From Caulobacter soli (GTDB lineage Bacteria > Pseudomonadota > Alphaproteobacteria > Caulobacterales > Caulobacteraceae): a DNA stretch of 64,000 nt. A model generated the notes under the pieces. The model worked only from the letters and a program-made list of their open reading frames with translations, did not search any database and was not told where the DNA came from. Made by a program: the position numbers and the translations under genes. This document shows positions 1 to 8,338 of the stretch, piece after piece (position 1 is the stretch's first letter; each line of letters begins with the position of its first letter). The DNA is taken from positions 5,067,501-5,131,500 of the forward strand of contig NZ_CP049199.1 of the NCBI RefSeq assembly GCF_011045195.1, in the 5' to 3' direction.

Positions 1-97
1 GATCCTCGGCTGCGGCGGCTTCTTCAAGAACCCGATCGTCGTGATGCTGCCTCGGGCGCCGGACCGGGTGGAGATCGATGTCGTCGCGGCCCTGTGA
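1..97 (+). CDS. C-terminal fragment of an unidentified protein
   Basis: An open frame enters from the left edge (first full codon at base 2) and stops with TGA at 95-97. It encodes the last 31 residues of a protein, ending in PNRVEID-like polar sequence followed by VVAAL. The stretch is too short to assign a family. A Gly-Cys-Gly-Gly-Phe-Phe segment is visible near its start. Codon use (GC-rich third positions) fits a real gene. It converges on the thioesterase gene, with only 10 bases between the two stop codons. Confidence 0.55.
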   Translation, partial: ILGCGGFFKNPIVVMLPRAPDRVEIDVVAAL

Positions 98-107
98 CGA
101 GCATGGC

Positions 108-518
108 TCACACCACCTTGAACGTCGCCCGCGCCCGCGCCACCGGCTTGCCGTCCGCCGACACCGTGGCCTCGGCGTAGCACAGGCTCTTGCCGGGCTT
201 GATGAAGTCGGTGTCGAAGGCCAGCCACTGGCCGAGTTGGGCGGCGGCGATGTAGTCGAGCCCCAGCGAGACGGTGACCAAACCCTGGCTCGGGATCTTC
301 AGCCGGCTCAGCATCACCCCGCACGACAGGCCCATGGCGTTGTCGGCCAGGGCGGCGAGCAGGCCGCCATGCGGATTGCCGCGCGAATTGGTGTGCGGTT
401 CGCGCACCTCGACCGCCAGCACCCAGCGATCCTCGCGGATGTCGGCGAAGATCGGCTCCCACGGCGTGGTCAGCGGACTCTTGCGGGGATGCGGGACGAA
501 GGGCTCGGGCGGGGTCAT
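108..518 (-). CDS. PaaI-family hotdog thioesterase
   Basis: A 136-residue single-domain hotdog-fold protein, probably hydrolysing an acyl-CoA in the cytoplasm. The family signature is visible as N-S-R-G-N-P-H-G-G-L-L-A-A-L-A-D-N-A-M-G near residues 45-64; it caps the hotdog helix and holds the catalytic Asp/Asn. The C-terminal strand pair (GKSLCYAEATVSADGKPVARA) is also typical. The start was set at the ATG at 518 because a GGAGG sequence lies six bases upstream of it. An upstream in-frame ATG at 554 has no such site. The substrate cannot be told from sequence. Confidence 0.85.
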   Translation of the reverse strand: MTPPEPFVPHPRKSPLTTPWEPIFADIREDRWVLAVEVREPHTNSRGNPHGGLLAALADNAMGLSCGVMLSRLKIPSQGLVTVSLGLDYIAAAQLGQWLAFDTDFIKPGKSLCYAEATVSADGKPVARARATFKVV

Positions 519-604
519 GGTCGCCTCCGGGTCCGGATGCGCGGACAAGGTCAATTCAAACAGATGTTCGAATTGACTTCAAGCCTGAGCCCTCGCCGAC
601 CCGA

Positions 605-632
605 GCCCCGACCTAGGAGATCAGGTCGGGGC
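605..632 (-). terminator. Hairpin over the end of the DUF2167 gene
   Basis: A ten-base perfect stem (GCCCCGACCT at 605-614 and its complement at 623-632) with an eight-base loop spans the stop codon of the DUF2167 gene. There is no run of T after the stem on the minus strand. It could slow or stop transcription, or just protect the 3' end of the message. Confidence 0.4.
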
Positions 633-1581
633 CCTTGGGCGGCGCCGAGCTCTTCTTGGTCCCGACGTCCTTCTGACCCAGGAACGTCCGGCGGAACCAG
701 GCGGCGACCCCGCCGAACGCGGCCACCACCAGCACCGCGCCCTTTTTCAGGAACACCACCAGGATCGCCAGCAGGCCCAGCTTCTTGGCGGCCGCGGCCC
801 CGACGCCGGCGGCGATCAGGCCCGCGACGCCGTATTCGGCCATCTTGTCCTGGCCCTTGTGGAAGTCGGCATAGGTCTGGCCCGGCACGAAGCCGGCCTG
901 GTCGCCGATATGGCTGGCGGCGGCGCGCACCTCGGGCAGGTCGTTGATGCTGGAGATGACGTTCAGGCTCAGCACGCCCTTCCGGCCCAGCAGGCGGATG
1001 TCGTAGTTCAGGGTGTCGACCGACGCATTGCCGGCCTTCAGGTCGCGCGCCCAGATCACCACGTGCCGGGCGGCGTCATAGGTCGGGCGCTCGGCCCAGC
1101 CCACCAGATGCAGGCTGGGATAGCCGGCCTTCTCGCGCTCGGCGTTGTCGTCGGACTCGGACTTGCGCAGGTCGTCCAGCAGCTTGTCGTAGTCGGTGTC
1201 GCGCGCGTCCTTGTCGGCGACATAGCCCGAGTCCTGATAGGTGATCACCGCGCCCCAGGACGGCCCGTCCAGCGGCTTGAAGCGCGCCGGAAAGATCATG
1301 CCCAGCACACCGTCGGCGGCGTCCGGCGGATTGCCCCAGCCCTCGACCAGCACTCGTCGCGAGGCGGCGGCGTCGAGATAGTAGTAGTCGTTTCCGAGAT
1401 TGAGCCTGGCCTTGGCCTCCGGCAGATCCACGACGCCCGTATGGCGTTGAAGCCTGTCCTGCCAGGACAGGTCGGGCGCGGAGGCCGTCACGGCCGGCGG
1501 CGTGGAAGGCTGCTCGGCCGCGAACGCGGGCGCGGCGATGCAAAGAACCATGGCCGCGGCGGCGGCTTCAAACTGACGCAA
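613..1581 (-). CDS. DUF2167 membrane-anchored protein
   Basis: A protein of about 322 residues with an N-terminal signal peptide (hydrophobic run ending APAFAAEQ), a periplasmic DUF2167 domain and a C-terminal membrane anchor. Family hallmarks are the segments ARLNLGNDYYYLDAAAS, ITYQDSGYVADKDA, YPSLHLVGWAERPTYDAA, LNYDIRLLGRKGVLSLNV and the terminal GQTYADFHKGQDKMAEYGVAGLIAAG. Two hydrophobic stretches follow, then a basic, Ser/Pro-rich tail. No ATG fits. The TTG at 1581 has GGGGG eight bases upstream and was chosen; a TTG at 1596 is the alternative. Its biochemical role is unknown. A hairpin straddles the stop codon. Confidence 0.8.
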   Translation of the reverse strand: MRQFEAAAAAMVLCIAAPAFAAEQPSTPPAVTASAPDLSWQDRLQRHTGVVDLPEAKARLNLGNDYYYLDAAASRRVLVEGWGNPPDAADGVLGMIFPARFKPLDGPSWGAVITYQDSGYVADKDARDTDYDKLLDDLRKSESDDNAEREKAGYPSLHLVGWAERPTYDAARHVVIWARDLKAGNASVDTLNYDIRLLGRKGVLSLNVISSINDLPEVRAAASHIGDQAGFVPGQTYADFHKGQDKMAEYGVAGLIAAGVGAAAAKKLGLLAILVVFLKKGAVLVVAAFGGVAAWFRRTFLGQKDVGTKKSSAPPKGPDLIS

Positions 1582-1684
1582 GACGTGTTCCCCCAAACAA
1601 CTCAGCCGAAGCTATCGCGGCCATTCGAGCTTGGCCATACGAAAGGCTTGGCCGCGCGGCGATCTCGCGCGTTGAATGGCGACC

Positions 1685-3289
1685 ATGCGCGCCTTCGCCC
1701 ACCTTCTCGACCGGCTGTCCCTGACCAGCTCGCGCAACGCCAAGCTGACCCTGATCAAGGACTTCCTGCGCGAAACGCCCGATCCCGAGCGCGGCTGGGT
1801 GCTGGCGGCCCTGACCGGAGCCTTGTCGTTCAACGCCGCCAAGCCGGCCTTCATCCGCAAGGCGGTGGAGAGCCGGATGGACGCCCAGCTGTTCGCCTGG
1901 TCCTACGACTATGTCGGCGACCTGGCCGAGACCGTCGCCCTGGTCTGGCCGGAAAAGCCCGGCGCCAATCGCGAGCCGGACCTGTCGGAAGTGGTCGAAA
2001 GCCTGCGCACGGCCTCGCGCACCGAGGTGCAGCGGCTGATCGAGAGCTGGCTGGACGCCCTGGACGCCGACGGCCGCTGGGCGCTGCTGAAGCTGATGAC
2101 CGGCGGCCTGCGGGTGGGCGTCTCGGCGCGGCTGGCCAAGCAGGCCTGCGCCGACTTCGGCGGGGTCGAGATCGGCCAGGTCGAGGAGGTCTGGCACGCC
2201 ATGACCCCGCCCTATGGCGACCTGTTCGCCTGGCTGGAAGGGCGCTCTGAACAGCCCTCGCCCGACGCGCCGGGCCGGTTCCGGCCGGTGATGCTGGCCC
2301 AGGCGATCGACGAGGCGGTCGACTTCGCCAAGCTCGACCCCGCCGACTACGCCGCCGAGTGGAAGTGGGACGGCATCCGCGTCCAGGCGGTCAGCGAGCG
2401 CGGCCAGCGGCGGCTCTACACCCGCACCGGCGACGACATCTCGGCGACCTTCCCGGACGTGCTGGACGCCCTGACCTTCGAGGGGGCGATCGACGGCGAA
2501 CTGCTGGTCCTGCGGGGCGGGGCGGTGGCCTCGTTCGGCGACCTGCAGCAGCGGCTGAACCGCAAGACGGTCGACGCCAAGCAGCTGCAGACCTTTCCCG
2601 CCGGCATCCGCGCCTACGACCTGCTGCTGGACGGCGAGACCGACCTGCGCGGCCTGCCGTTCGTCGAGCGCCGCAAGCGGCTGGAGGCCTTCGTGGCCCA
2701 GGCCAAGAGCCCGCGCATCGACCTGTCGCCGATCCAGCCGTTCGACACCTGGGAAGGCCTGGCCGCCCTGCGCGCCACACCGCCCGAGGGCGATCCGGCC
2801 ATCGCCGAGGGGCTGATGCTGAAGCGCTGGGACAGCGTCTACGAACCGGGCCGACCCAAGGGCCCATGGTTCAAGTGGAAGCGCGATCCCCGCCTGATCG
2901 ACGCGGTGCTGATGTACGCCCAGCGCGGCCACGGCAAGCGGTCCAGCTTCTATTCCGACTACACCTTCGGGGTCTGGCGCGAGGACGAGACGGGGACGCG
3001 TCACCTGACGCCGGTGGGCAAGGCCTATTTCGGCTTCACCGACGAGGAGCTGAAACAGATCGACAAGTTCGTGCGCGACCACACGATCGAGCGGTTCGGT
3101 CCCGTGCGCTCGGTGCGCGCCGACCTGGAGTTCGGCCTGGTGTTCGAGGTGGCGTTCGAGGGGCTGCAGCGCTCGACCCGCCACAAGTCCGGCGTGGCCA
3201 TGCGCTTTCCCCGCATCAACCGCATCCGCTGGGACAAGCCGTCGCGCGAGGCGGACGAACTGGAGACCCTGGAGCGGATGCTGGACTGA
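1685..3289 (+). CDS. ATP-dependent DNA ligase, PP_1105 (damage-response) family
   Basis: A 534-residue ATP-dependent DNA ligase that seals nicks using ATP. The N-terminal alpha-helical DNA-binding domain covers about residues 1-210. The adenylation motif I (E-W-K-W-D-G-I-R) places the AMP-accepting lysine at K227. Later nucleotidyltransferase motifs include IDGELLV and EGLMLKRWDSVY followed by PWFKWKRDP. The C-terminal OB domain carries HLTPVGKAYFGFTD. The opening MRAFAHLLDRL is typical of the family, so ATG 1685 was preferred over the ATG at 1676. In many bacteria this ligase sits beside an exonuclease, a helicase and a phosphoesterase; none of those is next to it here. A strong terminator follows. 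Confidence 0.93.
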   Translation: MRAFAHLLDRLSLTSSRNAKLTLIKDFLRETPDPERGWVLAALTGALSFNAAKPAFIRKAVESRMDAQLFAWSYDYVGDLAETVALVWPEKPGANREPDLSEVVESLRTASRTEVQRLIESWLDALDADGRWALLKLMTGGLRVGVSARLAKQACADFGGVEIGQVEEVWHAMTPPYGDLFAWLEGRSEQPSPDAPGRFRPVMLAQAIDEAVDFAKLDPADYAAEWKWDGIRVQAVSERGQRRLYTRTGDDISATFPDVLDALTFEGAIDGELLVLRGGAVASFGDLQQRLNRKTVDAKQLQTFPAGIRAYDLLLDGETDLRGLPFVERRKRLEAFVAQAKSPRIDLSPIQPFDTWEGLAALRATPPEGDPAIAEGLMLKRWDSVYEPGRPKGPWFKWKRDPRLIDAVLMYAQRGHGKRSSFYSDYTFGVWREDETGTRHLTPVGKAYFGFTDEELKQIDKFVRDHTIERFGPVRSVRADLEFGLVFEVAFEGLQRSTRHKSGVAMRFPRINRIRWDKPSREADELETLERMLD

Positions 3290-3291
3290 AG

Positions 3292-3337
3292 CCTAGAGTC
3301 CCGACCTGATTGCATCAGGCCGGGACTCTAGGTTTTT
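3292..3337 (+). terminator. Rho-independent terminator after the DNA ligase
   Basis: A 19-base inverted repeat with one G-T-type mismatch and a three-base loop (stem 3292-3310 with 3314-3332) is followed directly by five T residues. It begins three bases after the ligase stop codon. On the minus strand it could also end the convergent MFS transcript, though without a clear U tract. Confidence 0.85.
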
Positions 3338-3342
3338 GTTTC

Positions 3343-3392
3343 AGCGCATTTTCTTCACGCGAACCGGCATCCACTTCGCTCGAAAATGCTCT
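3343..3392. repeat. Alphaproteobacterial intergenic palindromic repeat
   Basis: A 50-base imperfect palindrome. The outer arms are AGCGCATTTTC and GAAAATGCTCT. An inner GCGAA/TTCGC pair encloses the core GTGGATGCCGG. I recognise this as a short repeat that recurs between genes of many alphaproteobacteria; this is from memory and not from a search. Its last bases form part of the stop codon of the MFS transporter gene. Function is unknown. Confidence 0.65.
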
Positions 3393-4668
3393 AGTGGAAC
3401 CCCGCCCCCTCGGCCGCCGGGGCGCCCGTGCCGGCGTGGAACATCCGCCCCTTCTCGGTGATCAGGACGGCCACCAGCCCGGCGACGCCGAAGCCGGCGA
3501 AACCCAGGGTCAGGGGCACTGTGGTGCCGTCGAACAGCTGGCCGATCCAGAAGCCGATCAACGCCCCGCCGATCGTGGTGATGAAACCCTGCACCGAGGC
3601 CGCCGTGCCGGCCAGATGGCCCAGCGGCTCCATGGCGATCGCGCCGAAATTGCCCATCACCAGGCCGAAACAGAACATCATCCCCGCCTGCAGCAGCGAG
3701 AAGGTCCACAGGGTCTCGTGGCCGCTCAAGGCGACGACCGCGTGGATCGCCGCGAAGACGAGGTAGCCGACCAGGGCCGTGTGCGAGACCAGGCGCATGC
3801 CCAGCTTGTCGACGATCTGGGCGTTGAGCAGGGACGAGACCGCGATGCCGCCCGCGATCGCCGCGAAGATCAGGGTGAAGGCCTTGCCCGCCCCCAGCAC
3901 GTCGACGAACACCTGCTGGGCCGAGTTGAGGAAGCCGAACAGTCCGCCCAGCACCAGGGTGGCGGCCAGGGTGTAGCCGACGGCGACGCGGTTGGTCAGG
4001 CACTCCTTGAACGCCGCCAGCACCGGGCCGGCGGCCAGGGGGACGCGGTCCTCCGGGTGCAGGGTCTCGGGCAGTTTCACCGCCGCCCAGGCGATCACCG
4101 CCAGGCCGAAGATCGCCAGGATCCCGAACACCCACGGCCACGGCGCGACCAGCAGGATGGCCTGGCCCACCGACGGCGCGATGATCGGCACGCCCAGGAA
4201 GACGATGAACGACAGCGACATCACCCGCGCCATCTGCCGGCCGCTGTAGCAGTCGCGAACGATCGACACCGACAGCACCCGCGTGGCCGCCGCGCCCGCG
4301 CCGCACAGGGCCCGGGCGATCAGCAGCATCTCGAACGAGGTGGAAAAGGCGCAGAGCGCGGCGAACACCACATAGAGCGCCAGCCCGACCATCAGCACCG
4401 GCTTGCGCCCGAACCGGTCGGCCAGCGAGCCGTAGACGATCTGGGCCGCGCCGAAGCCCAGCAGATAGGCGGTTAGGATCCACTGGCGCTCATTGGCCGA
4501 GGCGATGCCCAGGGCCTCGCCGATCTGCGGCATGGCCGGCAGCATCGAGTCGATGGCCAGGGCGTTGGTGGCCATCATCGCGGCGATCAGGGCGACGAAC
4601 TGGCCGAACCCCATGCCGAGATGGGGGCCGCTATCGGCTTTGCTGGCGACGAGGGTGCTGGAGGACAT
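3391..4668 (-). CDS. MFS drug efflux transporter, Bcr/CflA type
   Basis: A 425-residue inner-membrane protein with about 12 hydrophobic helices, of the 12-TM drug:proton antiporter type. The MFS loop 2-3 signature is visible as GSLADRFGRKPVL near residue 80. The N-terminal segment NALAIDSMLPAMPQIGEALG, with Asp in helix 1, is characteristic of Bcr/CflA multidrug exporters. A second helix-rich half starts near residue 215. It stands alone between convergent and divergent neighbours, with no linked regulator. The substrate is unknown. The gene converges with the ligase gene, and its stop codon overlaps an intergenic repeat. Confidence 0.88.
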   Translation of the reverse strand: MSSSTLVASKADSGPHLGMGFGQFVALIAAMMATNALAIDSMLPAMPQIGEALGIASANERQWILTAYLLGFGAAQIVYGSLADRFGRKPVLMVGLALYVVFAALCAFSTSFEMLLIARALCGAGAAATRVLSVSIVRDCYSGRQMARVMSLSFIVFLGVPIIAPSVGQAILLVAPWPWVFGILAIFGLAVIAWAAVKLPETLHPEDRVPLAAGPVLAAFKECLTNRVAVGYTLAATLVLGGLFGFLNSAQQVFVDVLGAGKAFTLIFAAIAGGIAVSSLLNAQIVDKLGMRLVSHTALVGYLVFAAIHAVVALSGHETLWTFSLLQAGMMFCFGLVMGNFGAIAMEPLGHLAGTAASVQGFITTIGGALIGFWIGQLFDGTTVPLTLGFAGFGVAGLVAVLITEKGRMFHAGTGAPAAEGAGFH

Positions 4669-4846
4669 GACGCTCTACTCACGGGCCGGAGACGCCGAAG
4701 CGCCGGCGGGCGCGAGACGCGATGGCCCGCGATATAGGCGTCTTGTGACAGTCCGCCAATCGCGGCGCCGATCATCGATGTCGCCGCGATCGCCCGTAAG
4801 GCGGGATGCCCGTCATCCGATCACCGTCGCCCCGCAGGGCGCGGAC

Positions 4847-6007
4847 CTAGCCGTTGAAGGCGCGGATGGCGTCGATGATGCGCCGCTGATCAACTTCCGA
4901 CAGGTAGGGATGCATCGGCAGAGCCAGCACCGTCTCGGCCTTGGCTTCGGTCACGGGCAGGCCGCCGGCCCCGCGCGGGAAGTCGGCATAGGGCGCCTGC
5001 ACGTGCATCGGCACGGGATAATAGACCGCCGTCGGGACGCCCTGGGTCTTCAGGTGGGCGGCCAGGCCGTCGCGGTTGGCGTGCTCGATCACGTACTGGG
5101 CCCAGACCGAGATTCCGCCGTCGATGACCTTGGGCGTGGCGATGACCGCGCCCTCCAGGCCCTCGGCGTAGCGGTCGGCCACGACCTGGCGCAGATCGAT
5201 CTCCTCCTGGAAGATCGCCAGCTTCTCGATCAGGATCGCCGCCTGGATCGTATCCAGCCGCGAGTTCATGCCGATGCGGGTGTTCAGGTACTTGGTGTCG
5301 TGGTCGAAGGTGCGGCCGACCAAGTCCGGGGCCACGGCCTTGCCGTGCACCCGGTAGCTGTCCATCAGGTCCCACAGCTCCTGGTCGTTGGTCAGCACTG
5401 CCCCGCCGTCGCCGTAGCAGCCCAGAGGCTTGGCCGGGAAGAAGCTGGTGGTGACCACGTCGGCCCAGTGCAGCGGATGCTTGCCGTTCAGCGTGCAGCC
5501 GAAGCCCTGGGCGCTGTCGGCGATCAGCTTCAGGCCTTCGCGCTCGCAGATGGCCTTGATGGCCGGATAGTCGGCGGGCTGGCCGAACAGGTCGACGGCG
5601 ATCACCACCTTGGGCGTCAGCTTGCCATCGGCCTTCACGCCGGCGATGGCCGCTTCCAGCTTGGCCGGATCGAGATTGAAGGTGTCGGGGAGTACGTCGA
5701 CGAACACCGGCGTGGCCCCCACCCACGGCACGACTTCGGCCGTGGCGGCGAAGGTGAAGGACGGGCAGAACACCGCGTCGCCCGGCCCGATGTTCCAGGC
5801 CATCAGCGGCAAGACGATGGCGTCGGTGCCGTTGCCGCACGACAGGGCCAGCTTGGCCTGGCCGAACGCCGCCAGCTTGGCCTCGAACTCGCGCACCTGC
5901 GGGCCCATCACATAGGCCCCGCTGTCGAGGACGGCGGCGATCGCCTTGTCGATCTTGTCGCGGATCCGGCGCTGCTGCGCGGCGAGGTCGATGAAGGACA
6001 TGCTCAT
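4847..6007 (-). CDS. DegT/DnrJ/EryC1 sugar aminotransferase (orphan copy, WbpE-like)
   Basis: A 386-residue PLP-dependent aminotransferase that puts an amino group on a nucleotide-linked keto-sugar. The PLP lysine is K193 in TTSFFPAKPLGCYGDGGA. It resembles WbpE, which makes UDP-2-acetamido-3-amino-glucuronate from the 3-keto sugar. It is a close paralogue of the gene at 30502-31680. About 235 bases around the active site differ at only some seven positions, while the ends are much less alike. This copy lies alone, some 10 kb outside the polysaccharide locus. Start ATG 6007 (MSMSFID); ATG 6001 is possible. It is divergent from mscS. Confidence 0.9.
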   Translation of the reverse strand: MSMSFIDLAAQQRRIRDKIDKAIAAVLDSGAYVMGPQVREFEAKLAAFGQAKLALSCGNGTDAIVLPLMAWNIGPGDAVFCPSFTFAATAEVVPWVGATPVFVDVLPDTFNLDPAKLEAAIAGVKADGKLTPKVVIAVDLFGQPADYPAIKAICEREGLKLIADSAQGFGCTLNGKHPLHWADVVTTSFFPAKPLGCYGDGGAVLTNDQELWDLMDSYRVHGKAVAPDLVGRTFDHDTKYLNTRIGMNSRLDTIQAAILIEKLAIFQEEIDLRQVVADRYAEGLEGAVIATPKVIDGGISVWAQYVIEHANRDGLAAHLKTQGVPTAVYYPVPMHVQAPYADFPRGAGGLPVTEAKAETVLALPMHPYLSEVDQRRIIDAIRAFNG

Positions 6008-6167
6008 GGCCGGCGCTCTTAGAGACGGATCGGCGGGATTTCGAGCCAATTGATGTAACCGAGTGTTTCTCGAGGGCGAAGCGCTAGCGGAGAAGGAACA
6101 GCCCGCGCCCTCGTTCGTTGACGGGTCTTCGTTGACGGTACGGGGCGGGGGCGCCATCGAGAGACCC

Positions 6168-7148
6168 ATGCAGACCAAGCCGAACGCCGTACCCGACATC
6201 ACCCTTCCGTCCATCGCCAACGTGAAAGCCGACGAGACCATGTTCGGGCACTTCCTCGACTGGCTGGGCAAGCTGGCGGTCAATCTGGTGGTGGCGGGCC
6301 TGATCCTGTTCGTCACCTTCTGGGTGGCCGGGTGGCTGGCGGGCGTCGCGCGACGCGGCCTGGGCCGGGTGCATCGCAAGAACCCCGACCCGACCCTGGA
6401 AAGCTTCATCGCCTCGCTGGTGCGCTACGCGGTGGTGGCGGTCGGCCTGGTGGCGGTGCTGCAGCAGCTGGGCGTGCAGGCCACCTCGATCATCGCGGTG
6501 CTAGGCGCGGCCTCGCTGGCCATCGGCCTGGCCCTGCAGGGGGCCCTGTCGAACGTGGCGGCCGGGGTGATGATCCTGCTCTTCCGCCCCTACAAGGTCG
6601 GCGACGTGATCGAGACCTCGACCCGCAACGGCACGGTCAAGTCGCTGGACCTGCTGTTCACCGAGATCGCCACGCCCGACAACGTCAAGGTGATGATCCC
6701 CAACAGCAAGGTGTTCGGCGACGTCATCCTCAACTACTCCACCCACCGCACGCGGCGGGCCGACGTGGTGTTCAAGGTTCCCCTGAAGACCGATCTGGTC
6801 TCGGTGCTGCAGAAGATGCGCGAGCGGGCCGAGGGCGATCCGCGGGTGCGCAAGGAGCCGGCGGTGATGATCGAGGTCGTCGACCTCTCCGAAGCCTTCG
6901 CCCAGGCCGCGATCCGCGTCTGGACGGCCAAGGAAGACTACGGCCCGGTCAAGACCGACCTGATGCTGGCCGCCCACCTGTGGGCCGAGGACCCGACGCG
7001 GGTGCTGCCGCCGCCGCGCAAGTCCAAGGCCCCGGATCCGTCGCCGGCCATGCCCGGCGACAGCGACCATCACCTGTTCAGGTTGCCAAAGCCTCGGAAA
7101 GGTCGGCGATCAGGTCCTCGCAGTCCTCAATCCCCACCGAAAGCCTGA
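6168..7148 (+). CDS. Small-conductance mechanosensitive channel, MscS family
   Basis: A 326-residue inner-membrane channel that opens when osmotic downshock stretches the membrane. Three hydrophobic helices occupy roughly residues 37-60, 85-107 and 112-150. The third is the Gly/Ala-packed pore helix (LGAASLAIGLALQGALSNVAAGVMILLFRP). The beta domain follows with KVGDVIETSTRNGTVKSLDLLFTEI and IPNSKVFGDVILNYS. The last 70 residues are Pro/Lys/Arg-rich. The final 71 bases overlap the end of the convergent gamma-lyase gene, so that basic tail is read from the antisense of another gene. Start ATG 6168 was chosen; longer upstream reading lacks channel-like sequence. Confidence 0.88.
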   Translation: MQTKPNAVPDITLPSIANVKADETMFGHFLDWLGKLAVNLVVAGLILFVTFWVAGWLAGVARRGLGRVHRKNPDPTLESFIASLVRYAVVAVGLVAVLQQLGVQATSIIAVLGAASLAIGLALQGALSNVAAGVMILLFRPYKVGDVIETSTRNGTVKSLDLLFTEIATPDNVKVMIPNSKVFGDVILNYSTHRTRRADVVFKVPLKTDLVSVLQKMRERAEGDPRVRKEPAVMIEVVDLSEAFAQAAIRVWTAKEDYGPVKTDLMLAAHLWAEDPTRVLPPPRKSKAPDPSPAMPGDSDHHLFRLPKPRKGRRSGPRSPQSPPKA

Positions 7149-8253
7149 TCAGCGTATCGGAGATGCCCAGGGCGGCGCGCTGATCGGCCGGAATCGAGGC
7201 ATGGGTCATGATGGCCGGATGCTCGATCAGGCTCTCGACCCCGCCCAGGCTTTCCGCCAGCGTGAACAGGCGCGTGCGCTCCAGCATCCGCTTGGCGGTG
7301 TCGACGTCGCCCTTCAGCTCCACCGAGATGATCCCGCCAAACCCACCGTGCATCTGGCGCTTGGCCAGGTCATGCTGCGGGTGGCTGGGCAGCCCGGGAT
7401 AGATCACGCGCTCGACGTCCTTGCGGGTCGACAACCACTTGGCGATGGCCAGGGCGCTGTCGCAGGCCCGCTGCATGCGCAGGGCCAGAGTCTTGACCCC
7501 GCGCAGCGCCAGGAAGCTGTCGAACGGCCCCAGCACCGCGCCGACGGCGTTCTGCAGGAACTTCAGCTTGTCGGCGATCTCGGCGTTGTCGCCGACCACC
7601 GCCACGCCGGCCACCACGTCGGAGTGGCCGTTCAGGTACTTGGTGGCCGAGTGCATGACGATATCGAAGCCCAGCTCCAGCGGCCGCTGGACGAAGGGAC
7701 TGGCGAAGGTGTTGTCGGCCACGGTGATCAGGCCGTGCGTCTTGGCCAGGGCGGCGATGGCCGACAGGTCCGCCAGGCGCAGCATCGGGTTGGTCGGCGT
7801 CTCGACCCAGATCATCTTGGTGGCCGGCGTGATCGCCGCCTCGATGGCCGCGATGTCGCCCATGTCGACGAAGCTGAACGTCAGGCCCGCCGAACGCTTG
7901 CGCACCTTGTCGAACAATCGGAACGAGCCGCCATAGAGGTCGTCGCTGGCGATCACGTGCGCGCCGCTGTCGAGGATCTCCAGGATCGTCGAGGCCGCCG
8001 CCAGGCCCGAGGCGAAGGCGAAGCCCGCCGCGCCGCTCTCGAGGTCGGCGATGCAGCGCTCGAAGGCGAAGCGGGTCGGGTTGTGGCTGCGGCTGTACTC
8101 GAAGCCCTTGTGCTCGCCGGGGCTGGACTGGACATAGGTCGAGGTCGCGTAGATCGGCACCATCACCGCCCCCGTCGTCGGATCGGGGAACTGGCCGCCA
8201 TGGATCGTGCGGGTGGCGAAGGCCAGGCGGTTCTTGCCGGGGATGTCGGTCAT
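7078..8253 (-). CDS. Cystathionine gamma-lyase / Cys-Met metabolism PLP enzyme
   Basis: A 391-residue PLP enzyme of the Cys/Met metabolism family. The lysine that binds PLP is K205 in H-S-A-T-K-Y-L-N-G-H-S-D. Other family segments are YSRSHNPTR near residue 53, ASGLAA, DDLYGG and ETPTNP. Sequence alone does not separate cystathionine gamma-synthase from gamma-lyase. The gene follows a cystathionine beta-synthase on the same strand, 85 bases away, which favours gamma-lyase and reverse transsulfuration (homocysteine to cysteine). The last 71 bases overlap mscS tail-to-tail. Confidence 0.85.
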   Translation of the reverse strand: MTDIPGKNRLAFATRTIHGGQFPDPTTGAVMVPIYATSTYVQSSPGEHKGFEYSRSHNPTRFAFERCIADLESGAAGFAFASGLAAASTILEILDSGAHVIASDDLYGGSFRLFDKVRKRSAGLTFSFVDMGDIAAIEAAITPATKMIWVETPTNPMLRLADLSAIAALAKTHGLITVADNTFASPFVQRPLELGFDIVMHSATKYLNGHSDVVAGVAVVGDNAEIADKLKFLQNAVGAVLGPFDSFLALRGVKTLALRMQRACDSALAIAKWLSTRKDVERVIYPGLPSHPQHDLAKRQMHGGFGGIISVELKGDVDTAKRMLERTRLFTLAESLGGVESLIEHPAIMTHASIPADQRAALGISDTLIRLSVGIEDCEDLIADLSEALAT

Positions 8254-8338
8254 GGAAGGTCCTTGGTCGCCACGCGACGAAGCGTGACACGAAGAGTGGT
8301 GCGGGCGAGCGCGTCCGGCAAGCCGGACGAACGCGGCC

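Noticed and set aside
859..2250. Long plus-strand open frame of 463 codons
   Set aside because: It is antisense to the DUF2167 gene and then an alternative frame of the DNA ligase. Its composition is Arg/Gly/Ala-rich with no motif, as expected for shadow frames in high-GC DNA.
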